Of a DNA stretch of 64,000 bases, positions 7,864 to 17,600 are shown in pieces (position 1 is the first letter of the stretch; every line of letters starts with the position of its first letter). Source of the stretch: Planctomycetota bacterium (GTDB taxonomy: Bacteria > Planctomycetota > Phycisphaerae > UBA1845); assembly GCA_016200265.1 (NCBI GenBank), contig JACQFE010000006.1:1-64000 (forward strand), written 5' to 3'. The notes under the pieces are model-generated. The model was not told the DNA's origin. It did not search any database and was given only the letters and a program-made list of their open reading frames with translations. Both the position numbers and the translations under genes were made by a program.

Positions 7864-9573
7864 ATGCGGCACACGACAAGGTGGTTGTCGAAAGTTTGTC
7901 TGTGCATCATCTCCAGCGCGATTGAGTTCGGCTGCGGCACGAGTATTCCCACACCAACAATCAGCGATACGCAATTGGGCGACCCAAATACGAGTCCTGT
8001 CGATCGGCCTCACGTGGTTTTGCACGAACAGACCGTCAACGAAGGGGACACCGTAGTCCTCCAGACTGATGAAATTCCTTCAAGTACCGGTTCATCAAAG
8101 GTCAATGGTTGGACGCAAATTTACGGACCGACCGTCGAGATCACCAATCAGCTCTCTCGAAATTTGAGCTTTGTTGCGCCCCAGGTGACCGCCGCTTCTC
8201 TGCTGGTCTTTCGGTTCTCCAGCATCTCCGGAGATCGTTACGACGTAAATTTGTACGTCATCCACGTCATGAATGCCGTTGCACCTTCGGATTCGTCGCT
8301 ATGTGGAGGAGTCGTTTGTGAAACAGGAACGCAATGCAATAAAGCGACTGGGGCCTGCCAGGCGACATTCGGGGTCTGCGAAAATGTGATCTGCTCGCAG
8401 GGTGAGACTTGCGATGACTTGACGGGCAACTGCGTTGCGGCATCGCCATGCAGCGGAGTGACGTGCTCTTCGAATCAACATTGCAATCCAGCCACGGGGT
8501 CATGCGAATCAACATGCGTCGGTGTAACCTGTCCGGCAGGAACGCAGTTGAATGCCGATCATTGCACCTGTGAGGCCATTTCGCTCTGCAAGTCAGTGAC
8601 CTGCCCCGCGGGTCAGAACTGCGATCCGGCCACAGGTAGTTGCGTAACAGTTGACCCTTGCCAAAATGTTTCGTGTTCCGGTGGTTCCATTTGCGACGCT
8701 CAGACAGGCCAGTGCGTTTCCACGGGTGGGTGCGCAGACCCGCCGACAGGGGCTGTGTTCACCGTCACCGACAGTTCGGTAGGAACGAATCAATACGACA
8801 TCAATCCGAACTTCTGGATCGAATTCAGCATGGATTTGGATCCGCAGACGTTTTCCCCGGACATCCTTTCGGTGCAACAGGCCGGTCCGGACAACGCCTG
8901 GAGTACCGCCGACGATGTGGTTGTAAGCACGACAGCACAGCTTAACTGCTGCCGGCGGATCGCAGTTTCCCTTGCACCGCAGGATGGCGCTCTGGCTGCC
9001 GGGCGCCGGTATCGCGTCCAGATATCACCCGGATGCCTGAAGGCGACGGCCAGCAACGGCGTCACGCACGGACTCGATGGCGAATTCAGCGGCATGTTTC
9101 CGACTGGGAACGGCGCATTCGGAGGCGTGTTCGTGCAGGAGTTCATCGGGGTGGCTCCTGGGCCCTATTCCGGCGATCTTGTCTGCAATGAAGAAACCCG
9201 CGATATTCTGGGTCGAGTGACTCAGGAAACCAAACACTATAATGACACCATCACGGTCGATCCGGCCGGAATGCTCGTACTCGCCGGGCAGCCGGTGCAG
9301 GTGGGCAGTACCATGAATCCTCCATTTACGGGCATTCAACTCGAGATGACTGTCACAAGTGTGACACCACAGCGTACCGGGATCCATGTCACGTATGATG
9401 TGTCCGGCTTGAAGGACAATTACCAATTTACCGGCCCGCAAGAAGAGACTTACATCTTTGTCGGCGATGGGACGATCTTGCATGCCGGCACGTCTTCATT
9501 CAATGTAAACGCAGGCAGTGGCGCTGTCGTTGCCACGGTCCACCGTACGTGCAGCGGAACGCTCAAGCAATGA
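7864..9573 (+). CDS. Cysteine-rich lipoprotein with Ig-like domain, coupled to KAS III gene
   Basis: Predicted surface lipoprotein, 569 residues. The ATG at 7864 has a good site (GGGAGA) upstream and gives a signal sequence ending in a lipobox-like EFGCG. Residues about 135-295 hold six Cys-rich repeats of the type CxxVxCxxGxxCNPATGxC, spaced like EGF/TIL-like modules. Next is a Big_5-like fold (FTVTDSSVG to YRVQIS, about 300-400), then an unassigned domain. The stop overlaps the start of the KAS III gene (ATGA), so the two are translationally coupled. A role in display or transport of the cluster product is possible but not shown. Confidence 0.75.
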   Translation: MRHTTRWLSKVCLCIISSAIEFGCGTSIPTPTISDTQLGDPNTSPVDRPHVVLHEQTVNEGDTVVLQTDEIPSSTGSSKVNGWTQIYGPTVEITNQLSRNLSFVAPQVTAASLLVFRFSSISGDRYDVNLYVIHVMNAVAPSDSSLCGGVVCETGTQCNKATGACQATFGVCENVICSQGETCDDLTGNCVAASPCSGVTCSSNQHCNPATGSCESTCVGVTCPAGTQLNADHCTCEAISLCKSVTCPAGQNCDPATGSCVTVDPCQNVSCSGGSICDAQTGQCVSTGGCADPPTGAVFTVTDSSVGTNQYDINPNFWIEFSMDLDPQTFSPDILSVQQAGPDNAWSTADDVVVSTTAQLNCCRRIAVSLAPQDGALAAGRRYRVQISPGCLKATASNGVTHGLDGEFSGMFPTGNGAFGGVFVQEFIGVAPGPYSGDLVCNEETRDILGRVTQETKHYNDTITVDPAGMLVLAGQPVQVGSTMNPPFTGIQLEMTVTSVTPQRTGIHVTYDVSGLKDNYQFTGPQEETYIFVGDGTILHAGTSSFNVNAGSGAVVATVHRTCSGTLKQ

Positions 9574-10598
9574 ATCACGGGCTCATTGAGGCCGAGATTC
9601 GCGCCATTGCGGCGGCGCTCCCCAAGGGCGTTGTCACCAATGATGATCTTGATCGCGAACATCCGGAATGGAATCTTGAGCTGATCGCGCGTCGACTCGG
9701 CGTCGTGCGCCGGCACATCGCCCGCTCCGATGAAACTGCGTTGGATCTTGGTGATCAGGCATGTCGATCGCTCTTTGAATCCCATCCCAATCTTCGTCAG
9801 GACGTCGACACGCTGATTTTTTGCACCCAGAGCGCCGACTACATTCTTCCTCCGAACGCCACGGTGCTTCATGGTCGCTTGGAGTTGCCCCAACGCGTCG
9901 CGGCATTCGATATCAATCTGGCGTGTTCCGGGTTTGTGTACGCCCTGCACATTGCCCGATCGATGATTCGATGCGGGGCGGCGCAACACATACTCTTGGT
10001 CGCCGGAGACACGTATTCGAAGTACATCAACAAGTCCGATCGGTCGGCGCGCGTGCTGTTCGGAGACGGCGCGGCGGCGACGTGGATCGCGCCGTCGGCG
10101 AACGGACTGCGGATCGGGGCCGCAATGTGTGAAACCTCCGGACGCGACTTCGAGACATTCATCATACCCGCCGGCGGTTGTCGGCGTGCACGATCCAATG
10201 AGACATTGATTGAGCATACGGACGAATCTGGAAACGTCCGCTGTTCGGAGAACATCCACATGGCCGGGCGCGGACTGCTTGACTTCATGTCCTCGACGAT
10301 TCCGCGACACGTGGAGGAGTTCCTGCGCCGCAATGAATTACGAAAGGACGATATTGACTTGTACGTGTTCCATCAGGCCAGCGGCGTTGTGCTCGAATCA
10401 TTGCAATGCGCGCTGGGGCTGGAACCAGATCGCGTATACAGAAACTTGCGCGATATCGGCAACACAGTGTCCGCCTCAATTCCCATCGCCCTGCGCGATG
10501 CACAGTCGGACCATCGGATGTCCAGAGGAGGTCGCGTGCTGCTTTGCGGTTTTGGCGTCGGACTTTCCTGGGGTAGCGTTCTACTTGACGTGCTCTGA
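9570..10598 (+). CDS. KAS III-like 3-oxoacyl-ACP synthase (FabH family)
   Basis: Thiolase-fold condensing enzyme of 342 residues. The complete Cys-His-Asn triad is visible: Cys119 in NLACSGF, His268 in YVFHQASG and Asn298 in DIGNTVSAS. The ATG at 9570 overlaps the preceding stop, and the alternative ATG at 9549 lies inside the lipoprotein gene. In secondary-metabolite clusters such KAS III homologues either prime a polyketide with a short acyl-CoA or act as acyl transferases that make esters or amides. The position at the edge of the PKS/NRPS cluster fits either. Housekeeping fabH is less likely because no fatty-acid genes surround it. Confidence 0.85.
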   Translation: MNHGLIEAEIRAIAAALPKGVVTNDDLDREHPEWNLELIARRLGVVRRHIARSDETALDLGDQACRSLFESHPNLRQDVDTLIFCTQSADYILPPNATVLHGRLELPQRVAAFDINLACSGFVYALHIARSMIRCGAAQHILLVAGDTYSKYINKSDRSARVLFGDGAAATWIAPSANGLRIGAAMCETSGRDFETFIIPAGGCRRARSNETLIEHTDESGNVRCSENIHMAGRGLLDFMSSTIPRHVEEFLRRNELRKDDIDLYVFHQASGVVLESLQCALGLEPDRVYRNLRDIGNTVSASIPIALRDAQSDHRMSRGGRVLLCGFGVGLSWGSVLLDVL

Positions 10599-10649
10599 AT
10601 GCCCAGATCGGATCGGGCATCAACTTGCGTGTTCGAAAACCTGGTGTGA

Positions 10650-11717
10650 ATGATCGAGATTCGCACGTACGACGGCGACGGCGAAGACGTTGCGGAGCTG
10701 ACCGCCCGGGCGTGGCGGGCCGCTTACGGCGGCGTGAGCTGGTGCCCGTACTGGAGCGCGGAGTCCATTCGCTGGCAACTCCTGTCGGCGTGTCCGGATG
10801 ATCGCGATTTCCTGGTGGCTGCATACAACGGGTGCCGGCTGGTCGGTTGCTTCTTTGCGAAACGGACGGCTTTTCAAATCAGCAGCCGGCAAGTCCTCGG
10901 CACGATCGGGAGTTGGTTTACAGTCGATCCCGAGGCGGGCTCGCCGCGTCTGGGGATGGCCATTGTCGAGGAGCTTCGCAGACGGCATGTTGAGTACGGG
11001 GTTGCGTTTCTTCTGGGCTATGTCAACGGTGGCCCGAACACGCCCGCCAATAAGTTCTGGAAATGCTTTGCAAAGCTCTACCCTGACCAGATCCGCTTTG
11101 TTCGAAAAATCGGATACTGGATCCGAATCCTGAACCCCTCGTCGCTTCGACGAAAATGCGTTCACTGGTTCGAGCGGTTCATCGTGGGCGTGCATGGAAT
11201 TCTCCCGTTGCTGGGAGCGCCGCCAAGGAGGGCGCCTGAAGTTCGGGATTATGTCCACGGCGACTCGGATCGTTGTGGGCGTTTGGTTGGAGAATTAAGT
11301 AAGAACGCTGACCTGGCGATGACGTGGTCGAGCGATCGGATCGCCACGCAACTGGATTGGAACGGCTTTCCTCGTACGCTAGTTCTGGATCACAACGGCG
11401 AGACTTTTGGAATCGTTAATTATCATCCCTTCGGGCTGTTGGGGAAAGAAGTAGTGAGCACCGGACTCATTGACCTTCTCGGATGCGGGAGCGGCTCCGC
11501 CCATGATCAACGCCGGTTGTTACGCAGCGCTATTGCACAGATGGATGCGAACGGCTTGGACATCGCGATGGCCTTGCGAACGAGCATGTTTCCGCCTCGC
11601 GTGATGCTGCCTTGCGGCTTCTGGCCCATGCCGCAGTCCGAGCATCTTGTCTATGCGTTTCCGCAACCGGGTCTGGACCTTCCGCCGGCGGATCGGCCCT
11701 TGATTCTCTTCCGGTAA
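10650..11717 (+). CDS. GNAT-like N-acyltransferase
   Basis: The 355-residue protein resembles the GCN5-related acyltransferase fold in its first half: MIEIRTYDGDGEDVAEL, then WFTVDPEAGSPRLGMAIVEELRRRHVEYG, where a beta-strand and helix normally bind acyl-CoA. The second half (from about residue 190) has no clear motif but could be a second, degenerate GNAT domain, as in tandem-GNAT proteins. It lies 51 bases after the KAS III gene on the same strand and converges on the aminotransferase gene. Context suggests acylation of an amine made by the cluster, which is inference. Confidence 0.65.
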   Translation: MIEIRTYDGDGEDVAELTARAWRAAYGGVSWCPYWSAESIRWQLLSACPDDRDFLVAAYNGCRLVGCFFAKRTAFQISSRQVLGTIGSWFTVDPEAGSPRLGMAIVEELRRRHVEYGVAFLLGYVNGGPNTPANKFWKCFAKLYPDQIRFVRKIGYWIRILNPSSLRRKCVHWFERFIVGVHGILPLLGAPPRRAPEVRDYVHGDSDRCGRLVGELSKNADLAMTWSSDRIATQLDWNGFPRTLVLDHNGETFGIVNYHPFGLLGKEVVSTGLIDLLGCGSGSAHDQRRLLRSAIAQMDANGLDIAMALRTSMFPPRVMLPCGFWPMPQSEHLVYAFPQPGLDLPPADRPLILFR

Positions 11718-11726
11718 AGAGCCAGT

Positions 11727-14681
11727 TCACTCCACTGAAGGTCCAGTTGCAATTGTCTCCGCCGATGCTCTGGGATCGCCGTGATGTGCAAATTCTCCGA
11801 GGTCCCATTCGTCGCCTTCGAGTACGACGTCAAATCCGTGTTTTCGGCCGAAGCCCTCGAGTTTTGCGATGGTCTCAAGTTGAAGAGGTCCGTACAAACC
11901 AGGTAGATCGTAGGCGCGCTCGAACGAGAGCAAGATCGTTTCAGCCACACAGGCCGGAACGTGCCGATCGTGCCCCCCGCGAAGTGCACGCACGTCGGCC
12001 TCACCGGCGACCTCCACGGTTCCGCCGTCGATGAGCATTACGTCGGGCCGCGTCTTTCGAATGTCGCGGCAGACGTTGAACGGCCTGGACACATCGCAGA
12101 CGACGGCCCCCCGCTTGAGATGACGCTCGAAGATCAGCACATCGACGGAATTGGTTGCGCTGATCACGATATCGGCCTGGGGCAGCTTTGCGTCGAAATC
12201 GGTCGTCAAGGAAAGCCGGTCGTCCGAAACCAGCAAGTTCTTCAAAACGTCGCGGCGACCACCGGCCTTTTCCGCAAGCCCAGCCAGATGCGCCGCAAGC
12301 GTTTGATCACCAGACGTTCGGCCTTGGTGCCGGGCAGCCAGCGCATGTTCGGCCGCCTCACACGCGATATCCAATAACTTCGACACGCTTCGCTCGGGCA
12401 ACAACGGGTTGCCGACGAGAATCATTCGGCTCACGCTTTCCGCCATCAGCAGCGCGGCGGCGCGGCTGATGATCCCGCCGGCGCCGACGATGGCGACGGT
12501 GGCGTCTTCCAGCTTCACGCCTCGCTGACGGCATCCGAGTTCGACAGCCCGCTTGGCCATGACCACAGTGTAGGAATTCCCGTTCGTGAGTCTGGGGAGG
12601 TTCGGGCCGGTAAGGGACATGCCGCCCTGGGTAACAATTGAAGTAAACCCACCGAGTCCGACGATTTCCGCGCCGCGTGCCTTGGCGATCTCCACGGCGC
12701 GCAGCACTTCGGCCAAGGCCGTTTCAGCGGGAAGATGCATAAGCTCCTCAGCGGTGTGTGGAATCAGGATCAGTTCGCCGACGGCACCGCCTCCGGCGGG
12801 AGATCGAACCGAGATGGCGCCGACGGGAAACGGATCGACGAAATGGCTGATGCGACGGTGCAGCTCGTCGAGTTGCTTTTCGTTGAAGTCCGAGAACGAC
12901 GGGTCGAAATCGGCATAGTCGCGGCTGGATAGCAGGTGAACGAGGAACGCGAAGCGGGTTCCTGAAGTGTCAACATGGCCTCGATGATACTCGCGATGCG
13001 AGGCTCTTAGAGAATCCGATTTCGCCACTGTGGCATGACATGGCACATCCTCACTTTGTCCGAGCACCATGTATCCGAACAGGGCACCGGCGTCCCCCTT
13101 TTGGAGCAATTCAAGCGTCCGATCGAGTGCGTGGATAAGCGCCGACCATTCCTCGCGTCCGGCAATCAGGGGCGGTTCGATTCGCAACACGGGTGCGCCG
13201 GCAAAAGCGGGAGCGACTCGCACACGCTCGACGTTGAGCAGGTAGCCGACGACGATTTGCAGGAGCAGTTGCTGCTCGGCCAGATGGACCAGCAGATCGG
13301 AGCCCAGGCCGTCCTCGTCGAATGCGAATTCCAAACCGAGCATGTATCCGCGTCCGCGGATTTCCGAGATGAGCCTAGGATAACGGGATTTCAAGTCTTC
13401 GAGTTGACGTTTAAGTGCTTCGCCGTTTTCCGCTATGTGCCGCACGAGCGCGCGGTCTTGCGCCTCCAACATATTCAGCACAGCGACTCCGGCGCAACAA
13501 GCGAGGGTGTTCCCGGCGAATGTGGAGGAATGCCAAAGCTCAAAATAGATGTTGTAGACCGCACTGGTGTACACACAAGCACCGATGGGCATCAGCCCGC
13601 CGCCCAATGCCTTGGCAAGAACGAGAATGTCCGGATTCACGCCGGCGTGCTCGCACGCGAACATTGTCCCGGTGCGACCGAGTCCGGTCTGCACTTCGTC
13701 TGCGATCAGCAAGACGCCGACATCGCTGCACAGTCGCTTTGCACCGTTCAAGTATCCGCTCGGGGCTTCGACGATTCCGCCCTCGCCCTGAATCGGCTCT
13801 ACAAGAAATGCCGCGTAGTAGCCTGGGCGGCCCGCGAGGGCGGCTCGGAGGGCTTCGAGGTCGCCGTAAGGCACACGATCGAATCCCGGCACGGGTGCAC
13901 CGAAATTCCGTTGAAACATCTCTCGTCCCGTGGCCGACATGGATCCGAGGGTTAGCCCGTGGAACGCATTTTCTGTGGATAGAACTCCGTTTCGCTTGGT
14001 GGCCGATCGGGCCAGCTTCAGCGCCACCTCGACGGCTTCAGTTCCACTATTGGCAAACGTGACATGCCGCATGTCTCCCGGCGCAATACGAACCAGCCGC
14101 TCGGCAAGTTCGCCGGCCGCGTCCATCAGTCCGGGATTCACAAAACTGGGAGTGAGCCGGTCTCTTGCTTCCAAAAGTGCGTCCCAGATTTCCGGAGGGT
14201 TGAATCCGAAAGGGAGGGCGCCGTATTGGGCGATGAGGTCCACATACCGATTGCCTATTTCATCATACAGATAGCAGCGCTCGCCGCGCACGAAGCGTTT
14301 GTCCAATCCAAGCTGTGAAAAAAGGAAGTACTTGTACGGCCCCACATACTGTCCGTAAGGATGAGCGTGCCGTGGAAGATCGTCGATGGAAGGTGGCGCA
14401 AGTCTCTCATTACCCGTTAGTGAAATTTTTCGCTCGACGGGACGTGCACGCGCCGTCGGAGCGGCCATGACGGCGTGATCGCTCTGTTCGCTCGACCGCG
14501 AACTTTCCCGAGGGGTGTCTTCCTGGAGCAACTTCAGCAGGTAGTCTTTGTGCCGGCGCAGCTCGTCGCGCAGGCCGTCATCCAGGACTCCCTTGGGAGC
14601 GCTGAAGCGGAGGCGATCGCCATCGGCCCAAATCTCCACGCCTCGCCGTTTCAAGTCCGTGAGGAATGCGGCAGTCGTCAA
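11727..14681 (-). CDS. TubC_N docking - class III aminotransferase - acyl-ACP-reductase-like fusion
   Basis: A 984-residue three-part protein. Residues 1-53 (RGVEIWADGDRLRFSAPKG) match the TubC N-terminal docking domain that pairs NRPS/PKS subunits. Residues about 110-525 are a class III PLP aminotransferase with NSGTEAVEVALKLAR, IADEVQTGLGRTG (D328) and the PLP lysine K357 in LAKALGGG. Residues about 570-960 resemble cyanobacterial long-chain acyl-ACP reductase: GLGGFTSIVTQGG, LTNGNSYTVV, a Rossmann motif IVGAGGIISRA (732-742) and Cys862 in VVCDVSRPF. A plausible role is reductive release of a carrier-bound thioester to an aldehyde and its conversion to an amine, as PigE does in prodigiosin synthesis with another domain order. 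The ATG overlaps the NRPS stop (ATGA). Confidence 0.85.
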   Translation of the reverse strand: MTTAAFLTDLKRRGVEIWADGDRLRFSAPKGVLDDGLRDELRRHKDYLLKLLQEDTPRESSRSSEQSDHAVMAAPTARARPVERKISLTGNERLAPPSIDDLPRHAHPYGQYVGPYKYFLFSQLGLDKRFVRGERCYLYDEIGNRYVDLIAQYGALPFGFNPPEIWDALLEARDRLTPSFVNPGLMDAAGELAERLVRIAPGDMRHVTFANSGTEAVEVALKLARSATKRNGVLSTENAFHGLTLGSMSATGREMFQRNFGAPVPGFDRVPYGDLEALRAALAGRPGYYAAFLVEPIQGEGGIVEAPSGYLNGAKRLCSDVGVLLIADEVQTGLGRTGTMFACEHAGVNPDILVLAKALGGGLMPIGACVYTSAVYNIYFELWHSSTFAGNTLACCAGVAVLNMLEAQDRALVRHIAENGEALKRQLEDLKSRYPRLISEIRGRGYMLGLEFAFDEDGLGSDLLVHLAEQQLLLQIVVGYLLNVERVRVAPAFAGAPVLRIEPPLIAGREEWSALIHALDRTLELLQKGDAGALFGYMVLGQSEDVPCHATVAKSDSLRASHREYHRGHVDTSGTRFAFLVHLLSSRDYADFDPSFSDFNEKQLDELHRRISHFVDPFPVGAISVRSPAGGGAVGELILIPHTAEELMHLPAETALAEVLRAVEIAKARGAEIVGLGGFTSIVTQGGMSLTGPNLPRLTNGNSYTVVMAKRAVELGCRQRGVKLEDATVAIVGAGGIISRAAALLMAESVSRMILVGNPLLPERSVSKLLDIACEAAEHALAARHQGRTSGDQTLAAHLAGLAEKAGGRRDVLKNLLVSDDRLSLTTDFDAKLPQADIVISATNSVDVLIFERHLKRGAVVCDVSRPFNVCRDIRKTRPDVMLIDGGTVEVAGEADVRALRGGHDRHVPACVAETILLSFERAYDLPGLYGPLQLETIAKLEGFGRKHGFDVVLEGDEWDLGEFAHHGDPRASAETIATGPSVE

Positions 14682-17600
14682 ATTTCACCCTCCTCCCGAT
14701 CTTCCAATCGCGATGTTGCAGAGTCGATTTCGTCGGAGACATCCGTTTCCGCGATGGGTTCCGGCAGCGGACCCCCGACAAGAGAATGCACCTGACGATG
14801 TCCGTTGTCGAGATGAAAATGAGGCTGAATGCGATCGAAGTCCAGCCACCCGATCTGGCACAGACCAATCCCTTCTCTCGGCGCCTCCGTTTCAAGAAGC
14901 TGGGTCATCAGGCCGGACTCGATGATGGAAAATCGCAGTGCGTGCTCGCCGTACAGCGGTTCGATCGCCCGAAGTTGTGTGATGAAGAAGATCGAAAACG
15001 CGGCTTGTTCAAACATGCCGCGATTGACGAATGGCTCGTGAACGTCGGGATCAATGTCCGTGCCGGGCGACAAAGCAAGCAGAGCATGTTCTGCAGGATG
15101 ATAGTAGTAGACGCCACCATCCATGCGCTCCACGCGGCCGGGTTTCACATGGACATACGACTGAACCGGATAAAGCCCGCCTGCGGAACCATATTCATAT
15201 TTGGGAGCGCCATGCAACGAAAAGCGACGGAGGTTGCCGAGGAGACGACCCACTGATTCGAATTTCAACGGCGTCGCCGCAAACCGCCGATGGCTGCGAC
15301 GACTAAATCTCATTTTCGAATCCGGGCAGTCGAGAGCCGCACGTTCGAAGCGGATGCGCGGCGTGTCGGTCCCGAAATGCCGAAGCCCCGGCGCTGCGGC
15401 CTTAAATCGCTCGCGCTCTCGCGGATCAAGGATCAGTCTTGAAGACGACGACTGGGGCACTTGCGAGCTGAGCCCCGCAAGTGCGGTTGAAGATGACGGT
15501 TCTGCGCGCTGATTCGCGCCGCGCTGGCGTGCTGCGGCCAGCGCATTCACCGTTGGAGTTCGGAAGAACTCGGCGAGTGATGGCTGGAAGCCGAATTCAG
15601 CCTCAATCCTATTCGCAATTCTCACCATATCCACCGAATCGGCTCCGAGGTGAAGGAGGTTCGCATCGGCCGCGACGCTGGACAGCCCAAGTTCCTTCGC
15701 AATCAGCTCCGACATTCGGAGGACAATCGGGTCCGGCGCGACCGCCGCGGATGTCGTGGCCGATGTGACGATTGAAGCGGGGTCGGGCAATAGGTCTCGG
15801 TTGAGCTTGCCATTCGATGTCAGGGGAATCTTGGCAATGGGGACAATTTGAGTCGGTGTCATGTGGCATGGAAGACGCGATTGGACGTGCTCACGAAGAC
15901 TCTGCAGGACGGTCGCCTCGGCGGCTTTTCCCGCGCATCCATTCTCGCGAAGCACGACATAGCCCACCAAGTGTCGATTCGCACGGTCTTTGCCCACAGC
16001 GGCGGCGACGGCGTGCTGGACCGCCGGATGGCTTGCCATCGCAGACTCAATTTCGCCCAATTCGATTCGGTGCCCGCGAATCTTGACCTGATGATCGAGG
16101 CGTCCAAGAAACTCGATATTACCATCAGGAAGAAAGCGACCCCGGTCTCCGGTTCGGTAAAGTCGCTCACCGCTGACGGGATGCCGGAAAAAGCTTTCTG
16201 CGGTCTTCCGATCGTCCCGCCAGTAACCACGAGCAAGCCCGACGCCGCCGATGTAAAGATCGCCCGGCACCCAGGTCGGGCAATCGTCCAAATCCGCATT
16301 CAACACACGCCAGCTTTGATTGCGCAATGCTTTGCCATAGGGAATGCTGGTCCATTCGGGATCGACGGATTCGATCGGGTAGTGGATTGACCAGATGGAG
16401 GCTTCCGTGGCGCCGCCAAGGCCGATGATTCGCGCATGGGGTGCCATCCGGCGAATCCGATCCGGAAGACTCACGGGAATCCAATCACCGCTGAGCAGCA
16501 CGAGTCGGAGACTCTCCAATATCGTTCCACGCCCGGCCAAGTGTTCCACGAGCATTTCCATCAGTGCGGGAACTGTGTTCCAAACCGTGATTCGTTCTTG
16601 TTGAATCAGCTCGGTCCAGCGTCGTGGATCTCGCACCGCGCCGGCCTCGGGCATGACGACTGTGCCACCTGCGGCGAGGAGCCCGAACATGTCGTACACC
16701 GACAGATCAAAATGCAATGCGGAGAGTGCCAGAATCTTGTCATCGGGGCCGATCCCGAAACGATCATTCAGGTCAAGAATCGTGTTGACCGCGCCGCGAT
16801 GATCGGTCATCACCCCTTTGGGAGTTCCCGTCGAGCCGGAGGTGAAGATCACATACGCGAGGCGTTCGGGATCCACGGGCTTTTCTTCGCGAGCAATGTC
16901 TTCCGACATCGCGTTTTCCAGAGTGACGCAATGAACGCCTTCCGGCCAGGTCAGACTGGCGGACAGCAATGGGGTCGTCACGGCAATCTGAATCTCTCCG
17001 ATTTCAAGGGCCTGTTGAAAACGACTTTCGGGCCAGGTCGGGTCAATCGGCAAGTAGGTGGCTCCGACTTCCAGGATTCCAAGCGCGGCGATGACCTGGC
17101 CGGCTTCTTTTTCCATCACCACAGCCACAGGTCGATCCGACGCGGCGCCCATCGTGCGCAGTCTTTGGGCAAGTCGCAAGGCTTGTCGACGGAGCGCTTC
17201 GTAGTCCAGTGTTTGTCCATCCGCGATGACCGCCGGACGATCAGAATAGATGGAGGCGCTGCGGAAAAACAGGGTGTGCAAACCATCGGCGGTCAACGGT
17301 GCGGCGGTGTCATTGGCCGCATCTCGGACTTGATGTTGGACCGTCGGGAGCTCGATCGCCCCTTTTTGCTCCCATGCCGCCGGGTCATAGGCCAGCCGGT
17401 GCAGAAGTTGGCCATAGGTTTCGAACATGTCCTGCAAGAGCCCGGCCGGGAACAAATCCTCCACGGCGTCCCAGGTCAGCACGAGTGAGTCTCCCTGCTC
17501 CATGACCTGGTGATCCAGCCAGACCTGCGGAGTCTGCGAGATTCCGTACACGAACTCGCCCACAGAGAGGATGCGGGCGGCTGGCACCGACGCGCCGAAG

